This document shows, piece after piece, positions 44,801 to 52,781 of a stretch of 64,000 nucleotides of DNA. Source of the DNA: an uncultured Methanobrevibacter sp. (GTDB taxonomy: Archaea > Methanobacteriota > Methanobacteria > Methanobacteriales > Methanobacteriaceae); contig NZ_CAKVFS010000001.1 of assembly GCF_934746965.1 (NCBI RefSeq), positions 1 to 64,000 of the forward strand, read 5' to 3'. The notes beneath the pieces were generated by a model. It ran no database searches and was not told the DNA's origin. It saw only the letters and a list, made by a program, of their open reading frames with translations. A program made the translations under genes and the position numbers. How positions within the stretch are numbered: the stretch's first letter is position 1; each line of letters opens with the position of its first letter.

Positions 44801-47383
44801 ATTAATGTTGGTGAAGATGTAACTATTAATGTTAATGTCCCTGTTGATGCAACAGGCAATGTGGTTATCTCTGTAAATGGTGAAGATTATATTGCAAGTA
44901 TTGTTGATGGTAAAGCTACTAAAATAATTTCTAATCTTAAAGCTGGCAGTTATGATGTGACTGTTAAATATGATGGGGATAATAATTATAATGGTGCTTC
45001 TAGTGCTGCTAAATTTGTAGTGTCTAAAGTAAATCCAGTTATAGATGTAATTGCTGATAATATTGTATTTGGTAATGATTTAACTGTTAATGTAGTTTTA
45101 TCTTCTGATGCTACTGGTGATGTTGTCATAACTGTTAATGGTAAAGATTATACTGTGACAATTATTAATGGTAAAGCAACACAAGCTATTTCTGGTTTGG
45201 ATGCTGGAGATCACAATATTGTTGTTAAATATATTGGTGATGACAAATACTCTCCTGTAGAAATTACTAAAACAGTAAGTGTAGCTAAAGCAAATCCAGT
45301 TCTTGATGTTGTTATTGATGATGTGGATTATAATAATGTATTTACTATTGAAGCAACTTTAAATGGCGTTAACAATGCTAAATTAACTGGTGATGTTATT
45401 GTAACTGTTAATGGTAAAGATTACACGGTTAAAGTTGTAGATGGTAAAGGTACATTAGAAGGAATTAATTTACCTGCTGGATCCTATGATTTCACAGCTA
45501 AATTTAATGGAAACAACAATTATGATCCGGTTATTGATTCAAGTAACTTTAAAGTTAATAAATTAAATTCAACTATTGATATTTCAGTTGATAATATCAA
45601 AGTAGGGGAAAATTTAACTATTGCTGTAACTGTTCCTGTTGATGCAACTGGTGATGTAATTATTACTGTTGATGATGTGGATTATGTTGCAACTATTGTA
45701 AATGGTAAAGCTATTAAAGTTGTTTCTAATCTTAAAGCTAATGATTATGTTGTAAATGTTAGATATGATGGAGATAATAATTATAATGCTACTCAAAATG
45801 CAACTACTGTATCTGTATCAAAAATATCTGATTATGATATGAGTATTGATATTCTTGAAGATGTTAAAGTTGGAGATGACGTAATTATTATTGTTAATGT
45901 ACCTAAAGATGCTGCTGGTAAGGTAACTATTGTTGTTGATGGTATTTATTATAGTGCTGTTGTTGATAATGGAATTGCTAAAATTATTGTATCTAATTTA
46001 GAGTTAGGTGATCATAGTGTATCTGCTATATTTTCTGATGATAAATATTCACAAAATGAAGTTAATTCAACTATAGTTGTCTCAAAAGTATCTGATTATG
46101 ATATGAATATCACTATTCCAGAAGTTAAATCAGGATCAGATACAACTATTACAATAGATGTTCCTAATGATGCAACAGGAACTGTAACTGTAGAAATCAA
46201 TGGTACAAAATATGTTGGAGTTATAAACAATGGTGGTGCTAATGTTACTATTTCTGCATTAGATGTTGGACAATATGATGTTACTGTGACTTATTCTGGT
46301 GATGAAAAATATAATTCAATGACCAAAAAAGAAAACATAACTGTAATTCAAAATACTGATGTAAACTTAAATGTTGAAGATATAGTAATGTTCTATCACG
46401 ACGGAACACGTTTAATAGCTATTTTAACTGATTATTTAGGTAATCCAATAGCTAATGCTACTTTATATTTCACTATTAATGGTCAAACTTATAGTAGAAT
46501 CACAGATGAAAATGGTAATGCGTCAATTGCCCTTAATTTAATTTCAGGAATATATCAAGCTACAATATCATATAATGGATCTGAAATTTATGGTAATGCA
46601 TCTAAAAATATTACTGTAACTATTAATTCCACTATTGATGGTCAAAATATTGTTAAAATGTATCAAAACGGAACTCAGTTCTTCGCTACATTTTATGACA
46701 ACTATGGCAATATATTAGCTAACACTCTTGTTAGATTCAATATTAATGGTGTGTTCTACACACGTACTACTGATGAAAATGGTACTGCTAGATTAGCTAT
46801 TAATTTAAGACCTGGTGAATATATATTAACTGCTTATAATAATGTATCTGGTGAAGAAAGAGGATTCAATATAACTGTAAAAAGTTTAATTGAAACTGCT
46901 GATTTAACTAAATACTTCCAAAATGCTTCTAAATTTGAAGCAACAATCTACAATAAAGATGGAAGCTTAGCAATCGGTAAAGATGTAACTTTCAATATTA
47001 ATGGTGTGTTCTACACACGTACTACTGATGAAAATGGTATTGCTAGATTAGCTATTAATTTAAGACCTGGAAATCATATTATTACAACTATAGTTGATGA
47101 TTTAGAAGTAGGTAATAATATCACTGTTTTACCAACATTAATAACTGAAGACTTAGAAATGACTTTCAAGGATGGTAGTAGCTTCAATGCAAAAATCGTA
47201 GATGGTCAAGGTATGCCATTATCTAATCAGAATGTAACTTTCAATGTAAATGGTTTATTTTATTATAAAGTTACTAATGATGAAGGTATAGCTAGTTTAA
47301 CTATTAATTTAATGTCTGGTGAATATGTCATTACTTCAATCTGGAATGACTTCCAAGTTGGAAACACTATAAAAATAGTTTAA
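38825..47383 (+). CDS. Giant adhesin-like surface protein (2852 residues)
   Basis: Secreted: signal peptide about residues 1-24 (LILLLVLLSVSAVSA, then EN). Residues about 40-1620 are Asn/Gly-rich beta-helix repeats (GGAIYN, FTNNSA patterns) as in polymorphic-membrane-protein/pectate-lyase-like folds. They include three tandem units of 384-390 residues starting near 436, 826 and 1210. About ten Ig-like domains of roughly 90 residues follow (about 1622-2506, each with VTVNGKDY-like and VKYDGDNNY-like strands), then four modules of about 85 residues (2506-2852, FNINGVFYTRTTDENG). Such proteins are abundant in Methanobrevibacter and thought to mediate adhesion in the gut. There is no LPxTG, C-terminal membrane helix or pseudomurein-binding repeat that I can see. 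Start ATG 38825 follows GGGGAA. Confidence 0.92.
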   Translation: MSLKRTFGVLILLLVLLSVSAVSAENISDSTNNTYYASDDVQKDFSSLQTDIDNSQGVFNLDYDVKHGDDESDVYGITITKSMTINGNGHTIDANNYGGIFIVKDSSVVLTLNDLTLINANPVSNDAGIVSDGGAIFFSGSSLMVNNVNFKNNTVYKFGGAIYTTGTCIVDNSVFDGNDVEYRSANIDAGGAAIYADKGAMLLLSNSQIINNLKNMVIRNNNVGDLIDGVVTVTGYTKISKSYFGNNSGCYGGAVTSLGYLFDRNTVIIEDSTFDGNRAFQGSAVNIYTSIFKISGTKFLNNKGVGYGSGNPNVGALLTWYGCEGTISKCDFINNTAENGAAYRCGDDRRTNSSAIVDSCTFINNTASKYGGAIYEGGQLGTFNLNIKNSTFIDNSAKKDGSAIYNGYTLTIDNDSTFTNNTLYNYYSATLNLDEIKTFSDLQRAVSIVEGYVTLTSNVTMLDSEAAKFVNGIVVDHMVNIRANGFTINANNLGRIFNVTSTGNLNIYNGNLINGKADIGGAIYNNGKVYAYNSTFKNNTADTMGGAIFNNANLEIQKCIIDGNDIIKRTASSAEDYGGAAIYNWYGATLKITNSTISNNLKNYKNGDRVLGAVTSLGTATIQKNSYFINNSGRWGGAICSSGNALSGTKVNKLTISDATFSENKGLYGAGIFISGSNFEIKNSVFDGNSAFGKGDMTPNNNNGAAIVVSDTKKSITGKITGTKFTNNKAQYGGALDICAGKITISTSEFVNNSADVEGGAIVVDSAISDAKVTISNSKFINNSAKYGGAICNMLDLTIKNSEFSDNNPDAIFNHVKWGGNLDLGIKTFTDLQNAVNLVSSTLTLNSNIAMSDDEAVNFVNGVVVNKNLVIDGRGHTVDARNLGRIFSVGAGYTVTLTNITLINGKADKGGAVYNDGKLTISNANLNSNTADKFGGAVFNNGDLIVKDSVFDANDIIDRKSDSVDHGGAAIYNWYDGTLVVSGSNFTNNIKNYNNGDRLVGAIATMGGITITGSTFVNNSGRWGGAISTAGYLLSGDDVGTLNVVDSIFKDNVALYGGAIDIVGNNYIISNSVFDNNTALGKGDMTPNNNNGGAIVVTDSGKTIVGTIEKSNFTNNNAHYGGALWINEGEITISTSLFENNTAVEDGGAIGFGSAYHNVIASVEDSIFKNNFAKYAGAITNTKYLTVDNSTFIDNVKGTILNQKDINMNIKDFTGLQNAVNWVDGILILDSDIAMSDDEAVNFVNGVVINKNLIINGRGHTVDARNLGRIFSVGAEYTVTLTNINLVNGKADIGGAVYNEGKLTISNANLNSNTAGKFGGAVFNNGDLIVRNSVFDANDIIDRKSDSVDHGGAAIYNWYDGTLVVSGSNFTNNIKNYNNGDNLVGAVTSIGNATISGSTFINNFGRWGGALSATGAELRKNTSTLTLSNSVFKDNTALYGGAVYVWGSNYNIADCVFDNNTALGKGNMTPNNNNGGALVVSQVSKFKESITGTITGSNFTNNKAQYGGAAWFNKGSVTIEDSIFENNTATAEGGALGFSPVRNDLIVTINNASFTNNSAILGGAIYNNVGLNVTNSSFNNNKATNHGDIIFNDVKGSLTIENNEYLGLSEDKTPIYNTGNLSSKIEVIILGNKTVDVAYGKEIPLTAVIYVDGVLVSGEKLFFEIEGKNILATSLVNGTYIAYCEVSSIGEKLVNANYNVASEVVIKTAILNVVQGPINLDVDVSDINVGDLQIITINVPKDATGLLTIMMNGEDYILPIYDGKAMFYYPDLTAGHYEFTVSYSGDKNYLANTTTAQFDVNKLTADFNVNIWGELVFGEIGIVSINLPSDINGIIDVYIDGEKYTVNVVNGIATFGLPELSVGSHVLSVNYGGNDKYLTNEVTMDFGIVKANPSLNIIINNVDYDNVFVINAVLTGVNNAPLTGNVIVTVNGKQYTVNVVDGKGILVADKLATGSYDFAANWAGNDNYNFAQDSGNFNVNKIASTIDVLVDDINVGEDVTINVNVPVDATGNVVISVNGEDYIASIVDGKATKIISNLKAGSYDVTVKYDGDNNYNGASSAAKFVVSKVNPVIDVIADNIVFGNDLTVNVVLSSDATGDVVITVNGKDYTVTIINGKATQAISGLDAGDHNIVVKYIGDDKYSPVEITKTVSVAKANPVLDVVIDDVDYNNVFTIEATLNGVNNAKLTGDVIVTVNGKDYTVKVVDGKGTLEGINLPAGSYDFTAKFNGNNNYDPVIDSSNFKVNKLNSTIDISVDNIKVGENLTIAVTVPVDATGDVIITVDDVDYVATIVNGKAIKVVSNLKANDYVVNVRYDGDNNYNATQNATTVSVSKISDYDMSIDILEDVKVGDDVIIIVNVPKDAAGKVTIVVDGIYYSAVVDNGIAKIIVSNLELGDHSVSAIFSDDKYSQNEVNSTIVVSKVSDYDMNITIPEVKSGSDTTITIDVPNDATGTVTVEINGTKYVGVINNGGANVTISALDVGQYDVTVTYSGDEKYNSMTKKENITVIQNTDVNLNVEDIVMFYHDGTRLIAILTDYLGNPIANATLYFTINGQTYSRITDENGNASIALNLISGIYQATISYNGSEIYGNASKNITVTINSTIDGQNIVKMYQNGTQFFATFYDNYGNILANTLVRFNINGVFYTRTTDENGTARLAINLRPGEYILTAYNNVSGEERGFNITVKSLIETADLTKYFQNASKFEATIYNKDGSLAIGKDVTFNINGVFYTRTTDENGIARLAINLRPGNHIITTIVDDLEVGNNITVLPTLITEDLEMTFKDGSSFNAKIVDGQGMPLSNQNVTFNVNGLFYYKVTNDEGIASLTINLMSGEYVITSIWNDFQVGNTIKIV
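40131..43600 (+). repeat. Three tandem ~1.15-kb coding repeats in the adhesin beta-helix
   Basis: Matching points are spaced 1170 bp (40202 to 41372) and 1152 bp (41372 to 42524). The second and third units are nearly identical over long stretches (for example SDDEAVNFVNGVV and ARNLGRIFSVGA). The first is more diverged (LDSEAAKFVNGIV). The spacing is a multiple of three, so unit gain or loss keeps the frame. Confidence 0.85.
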
Positions 47384-47394
47384 ATTCTTCAATG

Positions 47395-47417
47395 ATGAGA
47401 TTTTAATTTAATCTCAT
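47395..47417 (+). terminator. Terminator of the first adhesin gene
   Basis: Arms ATGAGATT (47395-47402) and AATCTCAT (47410-47417) with a 7-base loop, followed by ATTCTTTCTTTTTTT. Confidence 0.7.
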
Positions 47418-47555
47418 ATTCTTTCTTTTTTTAACTGTACTTTTTTAATATAATTATTTAATTTTATCAAAACGATAATATTAATAGGTTATTTTTATAT
47501 ACTATTTTATACTATATTTTTAGAAATTAATGGTATTTGGTGGTGAATAGGTATC

Positions 47556-50500
47556 ATGATATTTAAAAAAATAAATGCTGTTGTTTTTTTATTGTTTGTT
47601 AGTTTGATTTGTTTGTCAACGGTTTCAGCAGAAAATGTTGATAATTTTACTAATTTTCAAATGAATGATGAAAATGCAATAGATGAATTATCTAATTCTA
47701 ATGAAAATAATAATATTAAATCTTTCAATGATTTGACTAAAGAAATTCAAAATACTCAGTCTAATTCTGAATTAAACTTAAACTCTGACTATAAGTTTAC
47801 AGGAACAGCTGATTTTGAAGGTATAACTGTTAGTGGATCTAATATAGTTATTAACGGGAATAATCATATTATTGATGCTAACTCAAAGTTTAATGTAAAA
47901 ATATTCAATGTTGTGGGAAATAATATAACAATAAAAAATCTGAATATTGTAAATGCAAATGATGCAATTGTTAATTCTGGTTCTTTAAATGTGATTAATT
48001 GTTTTTTTGTGAATAATTCTGCAGTATATGGTGGAGCTATTTATAATAAAGCACAGGGGTCTTTAAATGTATTTGATTGTTCTTTTATGAATAATTCTGC
48101 ATCTGAGTATGGTGGAGTTATTTATAATGAGTATATTTTAAATGTATACAATTCTTATTTCGATGGTAATCGTGCTCATTATGGTGGAGCTATTGCAAAT
48201 ACAAATGGAAATGTAAGTATAAGTGGATCTTCATTTGTAAACAGTTCTTCAACTGAGTATGGTGGAGCTATCATTAATTTTGGTAATGCTATTATTTTCA
48301 ACTCTTCATTTATAAGTAATGATGCAGATTCTGATGGGGGAGCAATTGCTAATGGATTTAACTTAGATGTGTCTTCTTGTTCTTTTATAAGTAATTTTGC
48401 AACTTCTGATGCTGGAGCAATTTATAATATTGGTACTGCAGTAATAAATAATTCTTTATTTAATAATAATTCTGTATCCGAGTATGGTGGAGCTATTTAT
48501 TCAAATGGTAATTTTAATGCAGATAATTGTTCTTTTGTGAATAATTCTGCATTGGCTGTAAGTAGTATTTATACTATGAATTTGGCAAAAATAGTTAATT
48601 GTTCTTTTATAGGTAATTCAGCTAATTATGTTGGAGTTATTTATAATGACCATATTTTAAATATTCATTCTTCTTATTTTGAAAATAATGAGGTAAGTAC
48701 TACTGCAGGAGTTATTATGAACAAGGGTAATTTAAGTGCATTTGATTGTCTCTTTGTAAATAATACTGCACATGAATTTGGTGGAGCTATTTATAATGAA
48801 AATAATTTAACTTTAAAAAATTCTTCTTTTCTAAATAATAGTGCAGTTAATGGTGGTGCTATTTGTAATAATGGTACTATGGTTATTATTGATTCTTATT
48901 TTATGAACAATCAGGGAACACAAGCTGGAGCTATTTATAATTCTATTAAATGTTTTTTAAATATTGCTGATTGTCTAGCTGTGAATAATACTGCTGTATC
49001 TGGAGGATTTGTTGATAATGAGGGTATATTGGAAATTATCCATTCTACTTTTATAAATAATTCTGCATCTTTTGGTGGTGTTAGTATTAATATTAATCAG
49101 TCAAGCATATCTAATTGTGCTTTTATAAATAATTCTGCATCTAAATCTGGTGAGGTTATTTATAATTCTGCGGGTGTTTCAATAATTGAAAATAATTGGT
49201 GGGGTACTAACTCTCCAAATTGGACTATATTAGTAGGGAATATGGATAAACCAGAAAAATATGCTATTCTAAATTTAACAGTTAATAACCGTGATTTTTA
49301 TTCTTATGATGTATTGGTTAATATGTATTGGAATGGCACTTCTGAAAAAGCAAATATTCCTTTAAGAACTATCATATTAAAATGTGGATCTAATGTTTTT
49401 AACGGTGAAATTGTTAATGGTAGTTTTAGTAAAACTTATGATTTTAATTCCTCTGGAAATTATGCAATATCTGCTACAGTAGATAATGAAACTCAAAATG
49501 GTACTATAGTTATTCCTAAGATTTATGATTATGATTTAATTTTAAATGTTTCAGATATTCATGTAGGAGATGATGGAATTATTGAAGTTACTTTACCTAT
49601 TCGTGCTACTGGAAATATAACTATTACTGTCAATAATAAGCAGTATATTGTAAGTATTAAAGAAGGTAAATCTATTGGAAATATATTTGGTCTTAAAGAA
49701 GGAAATTACACTGTATTTGCAAAATATGATGGTGATGATAATTATGGTGGATCAAATGCATTTGCTAAATTTAGTGTGTCTAAAGTTGATCCTACTATGG
49801 ATGTAACTGTTGATGATATTATTTTTGGTGAGGATGCAATTGTCATTGTCACTTTACCTAAAGATGTTTATGGTTCTGTGTATATTTCAGTTGGAAGTAT
49901 TTATTATGGGGTATTTCCTAATGATGGAAAAGTAATTCAAAATATTGAAGGTTTGGATGCAGGTACTCAGGATATTGTAGTGCATTTCAATGGAGATTCT
50001 AAATATAATAAAAAAGACTTTACTAAAACGATAACTGTTTTTAAAGCTAATCCAAATCCTCAGATATTCATTGAAGATGTTAATTATGGTAATATCTTTG
50101 TTATCAATGCTGTTTTGACTGGTGTTAATAATACTCCTTTGACTGGTAATGTTGTTATTAATATTGCTGGTAAAAATTACACTGTTAATGTTGTTAATGG
50201 TATTGGGACTTTAACAGGAGATAAATTAGCTGCAGGTTCTTATGAATTCACTGCTAGCTGGGTTGGAAATGATAACTATAATTCAGCTAATTGTTCAGGT
50301 CGTTTTTTTGTTAATAAAGTAGATTCTTCTATTTCTGTTGATGTTGATGATATTATTGTTGGGGAAGATGCTGTTGTAAATGTAATTTTGCCTACTAATG
50401 CTACTGGTTATGTAATTATCACAGTAAATAATGAAAATTACACTGTAGCTATTGTAGATGGAAAAGCCGTTAAAAAAATATCAGGACTTGGAGTAGGTAA

Positions 50501-52673
50501 TTATAATGTAACTGTTAAATATGGTGGAGATAACAATTATAATGGAGTAACTAATATTGTTGGATTTAAAGTATCTAAAATTAACCCTGAAATGAATGTT
50601 TCTATTGAAAATATAGTATTTGGTCAGGAATTATCTATTGTAATTAATGTGCCTTCTGATGCTACTGGTAGTGTAGTTGTTACTGTTGATGGTAAAAAAT
50701 ATACTTTGAAAATTGTTAATGGTAAAGCTACTAAGTCTATTCATGGTTTAACTGCTGGTTCACATAGTATTGTTGCTAGATATGCTGGTGATTCTAAATA
50801 TGATTCTACTGATGTTAATAAGACTGTAAATGTAGCTAAAGCAGATGCTATTCTCGAGGTGTCTATTGGTGATGTTGGTTGTGATGAGGTATTTGTTATT
50901 GAATCTAATTTAACTGGGGTTAATGACACTAAATTAAATGGTGATGTTATTATAAATGTTAATGGTAAAAATTATACTGTTAAAGTTACAGGGGGTAGAG
51001 GTACTTTTGTTGCTGATAAATTAGCTGCAGGGTCTTATGATTTCACTGCTAGTTGGGCAGGAGATGGTAATTATAATGCTGCAAATTATTCAGGTAGTTT
51101 TAAAGTTAATAAATTGAATTCAATTATTAATATTGTAGTTGGAGATATTAAAGTTGGTGAGGAACTAATTGTAACTGTTAATGTGCCTTCTGATGCTACT
51201 GGTAGTGTAGTTGTTACTGTTGATGGTAAAGAATATATCTTGAATATTAAAGAAGGAAAAGCTACTCAAAATATTTCTGGTCTTAAAGCAAATAATTATC
51301 TTATAATTGCTAAATATGAGGGGAATAATAAGTATAATAGTGTTCAAAACACAACTAATATTTCTGTATCAAAAATAACTGATTATGACATGGATATTAA
51401 TGTTCCTAAAGAGATTAAATCTGGTGAAAATGTAACTATTAGTATTAGTGTTCCTAAAGATGCAACAGGAAAAGTAAATGTGGAAATAGATAGTATTAAT
51501 TATACAGCAACTATAAAAAACGGAGTTGCTAGTGTTATTATCATGTCTCTGTCTGTAGGAACTCATAATTTCACTGTAACTTATATTGGGGATGATAAAT
51601 ACGATAGAATTGCTAAAACAGGAACTGTAAATGTGAGTAACAATAATAATGTTAATTTAAATGTTTCTGATATTATCATGTTTTATCATGATGGTACTAA
51701 ATTAAAGGCTGTTTTAACTGATTATAAAGGAAATCCAGTAGCTAATGCTACTATTTACTTTGTAATTAATGGAGTAACATACACTAGAAGCACTGATAAA
51801 AATGGTACTGCTTATATGGCTTTAAATTTAAAATCAGGAACATATGATGCTTCTATTTTATTTAATGGCACTGATAAATATAATAAAGTAGCTAAAAACA
51901 TTACTGTAACTATTAAATCAACTATTGAATCAGCAGATATTATTAAAATGTATCAGAATGGAACTCAATTCTTTGCTAAATTCTTCGATAAAAATGGAAA
52001 CTTATTGGCTAACACTAATGTTACATTTAACATAAATGGTGTATTCTATACACATACTACTGATGAAAATGGTACTGCTAAATTAGCAATTAATTTAAGA
52101 CCTGGAAAATACATTTTAACTGCAATTAACCCAGTTAATGGTGAAGAACAAGGTTTCAATATTACTGTGAAAAGTTTAATTGAAGCTGGTGATTTGACTA
52201 AGTATTTCCAGAATGCTTCTAAATTTGAAGCAACCATTTACAACAAAGATGGAAGCCTTGCAGTTAACAAAGAAGTTACATTCAACATCAACGGTGTATT
52301 CTACAAACGTACAACCAATGATAAGGGAGTGGTAAGCTTAAATATTAACCTAAGACCTGGAACATACACTATTACCACCATGTATGATGGATTGGAGATG
52401 GGTAATAAAGTTAATGTTTTACCAACTCTTGAAACCAAAGATCTTTCCATGAAGTTCCAAGACGGCAGTAAATTCACTGCAAAAACAGTTGATGGTCAAG
52501 GTAAACCTTTACCTAATCAAAATGTAACATTCAACGTAAATGGAGTATTTTATAATAGAGTATCTGATGCAAATGGTATTGCAAGTTTAAATATTAATTT
52601 AATTGCAGGAAAATATGTTATTACTTCAATCTGGAATGACTTCCAAGTTGGAAACACTATAAAAATTTCTTAA
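47556..52673 (+). CDS. Second adhesin-like surface protein (1705 residues)
   Basis: Same plan as the larger neighbour. A signal peptide (about 1-25, FLLFVSLICLSTVSA) leads into a beta-helix of GGAIYN-type repeats to about residue 550, ending at IENNWWGTNSPNW, a motif common at the end of such helices. About eight Ig-like domains (570-1362) and four C-terminal modules (1362-1705) follow, the last matching the neighbour closely down to a shared 46-base DNA end. It is secreted and probably cell-surface attached, but no recognised anchor is present. Its promoter differs from that of the first adhesin (TTTTTATATACT near 47490). A ribosome site is probably in GGTGGTG near 47538. Confidence 0.9.
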   Translation: MIFKKINAVVFLLFVSLICLSTVSAENVDNFTNFQMNDENAIDELSNSNENNNIKSFNDLTKEIQNTQSNSELNLNSDYKFTGTADFEGITVSGSNIVINGNNHIIDANSKFNVKIFNVVGNNITIKNLNIVNANDAIVNSGSLNVINCFFVNNSAVYGGAIYNKAQGSLNVFDCSFMNNSASEYGGVIYNEYILNVYNSYFDGNRAHYGGAIANTNGNVSISGSSFVNSSSTEYGGAIINFGNAIIFNSSFISNDADSDGGAIANGFNLDVSSCSFISNFATSDAGAIYNIGTAVINNSLFNNNSVSEYGGAIYSNGNFNADNCSFVNNSALAVSSIYTMNLAKIVNCSFIGNSANYVGVIYNDHILNIHSSYFENNEVSTTAGVIMNKGNLSAFDCLFVNNTAHEFGGAIYNENNLTLKNSSFLNNSAVNGGAICNNGTMVIIDSYFMNNQGTQAGAIYNSIKCFLNIADCLAVNNTAVSGGFVDNEGILEIIHSTFINNSASFGGVSININQSSISNCAFINNSASKSGEVIYNSAGVSIIENNWWGTNSPNWTILVGNMDKPEKYAILNLTVNNRDFYSYDVLVNMYWNGTSEKANIPLRTIILKCGSNVFNGEIVNGSFSKTYDFNSSGNYAISATVDNETQNGTIVIPKIYDYDLILNVSDIHVGDDGIIEVTLPIRATGNITITVNNKQYIVSIKEGKSIGNIFGLKEGNYTVFAKYDGDDNYGGSNAFAKFSVSKVDPTMDVTVDDIIFGEDAIVIVTLPKDVYGSVYISVGSIYYGVFPNDGKVIQNIEGLDAGTQDIVVHFNGDSKYNKKDFTKTITVFKANPNPQIFIEDVNYGNIFVINAVLTGVNNTPLTGNVVINIAGKNYTVNVVNGIGTLTGDKLAAGSYEFTASWVGNDNYNSANCSGRFFVNKVDSSISVDVDDIIVGEDAVVNVILPTNATGYVIITVNNENYTVAIVDGKAVKKISGLGVGNYNVTVKYGGDNNYNGVTNIVGFKVSKINPEMNVSIENIVFGQELSIVINVPSDATGSVVVTVDGKKYTLKIVNGKATKSIHGLTAGSHSIVARYAGDSKYDSTDVNKTVNVAKADAILEVSIGDVGCDEVFVIESNLTGVNDTKLNGDVIINVNGKNYTVKVTGGRGTFVADKLAAGSYDFTASWAGDGNYNAANYSGSFKVNKLNSIINIVVGDIKVGEELIVTVNVPSDATGSVVVTVDGKEYILNIKEGKATQNISGLKANNYLIIAKYEGNNKYNSVQNTTNISVSKITDYDMDINVPKEIKSGENVTISISVPKDATGKVNVEIDSINYTATIKNGVASVIIMSLSVGTHNFTVTYIGDDKYDRIAKTGTVNVSNNNNVNLNVSDIIMFYHDGTKLKAVLTDYKGNPVANATIYFVINGVTYTRSTDKNGTAYMALNLKSGTYDASILFNGTDKYNKVAKNITVTIKSTIESADIIKMYQNGTQFFAKFFDKNGNLLANTNVTFNINGVFYTHTTDENGTAKLAINLRPGKYILTAINPVNGEEQGFNITVKSLIEAGDLTKYFQNASKFEATIYNKDGSLAVNKEVTFNINGVFYKRTTNDKGVVSLNINLRPGTYTITTMYDGLEMGNKVNVLPTLETKDLSMKFQDGSKFTAKTVDGQGKPLPNQNVTFNVNGVFYNRVSDANGIASLNINLIAGKYVITSIWNDFQVGNTIKIS

Positions 52674-52675
52674 AT

Positions 52676-52708
52676 ATAGGGATTTAATATAATCCCTATC
52701 TTTTTTTT
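52676..52708 (+). terminator. Terminator of the second adhesin gene
   Basis: Arms ATAGGGATT (52676-52684) and AATCCCTAT (52691-52699), 6-base loop, followed by CTTTTTTTT. One of the clearest intrinsic-type terminators in the window. Confidence 0.75.
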
Positions 52709-52781
52709 AAAAAACTAAATCATATTTATTTTCATGTGCTCTTATTAAACATTTATAAATATTTAATTACTATGTTGTATC

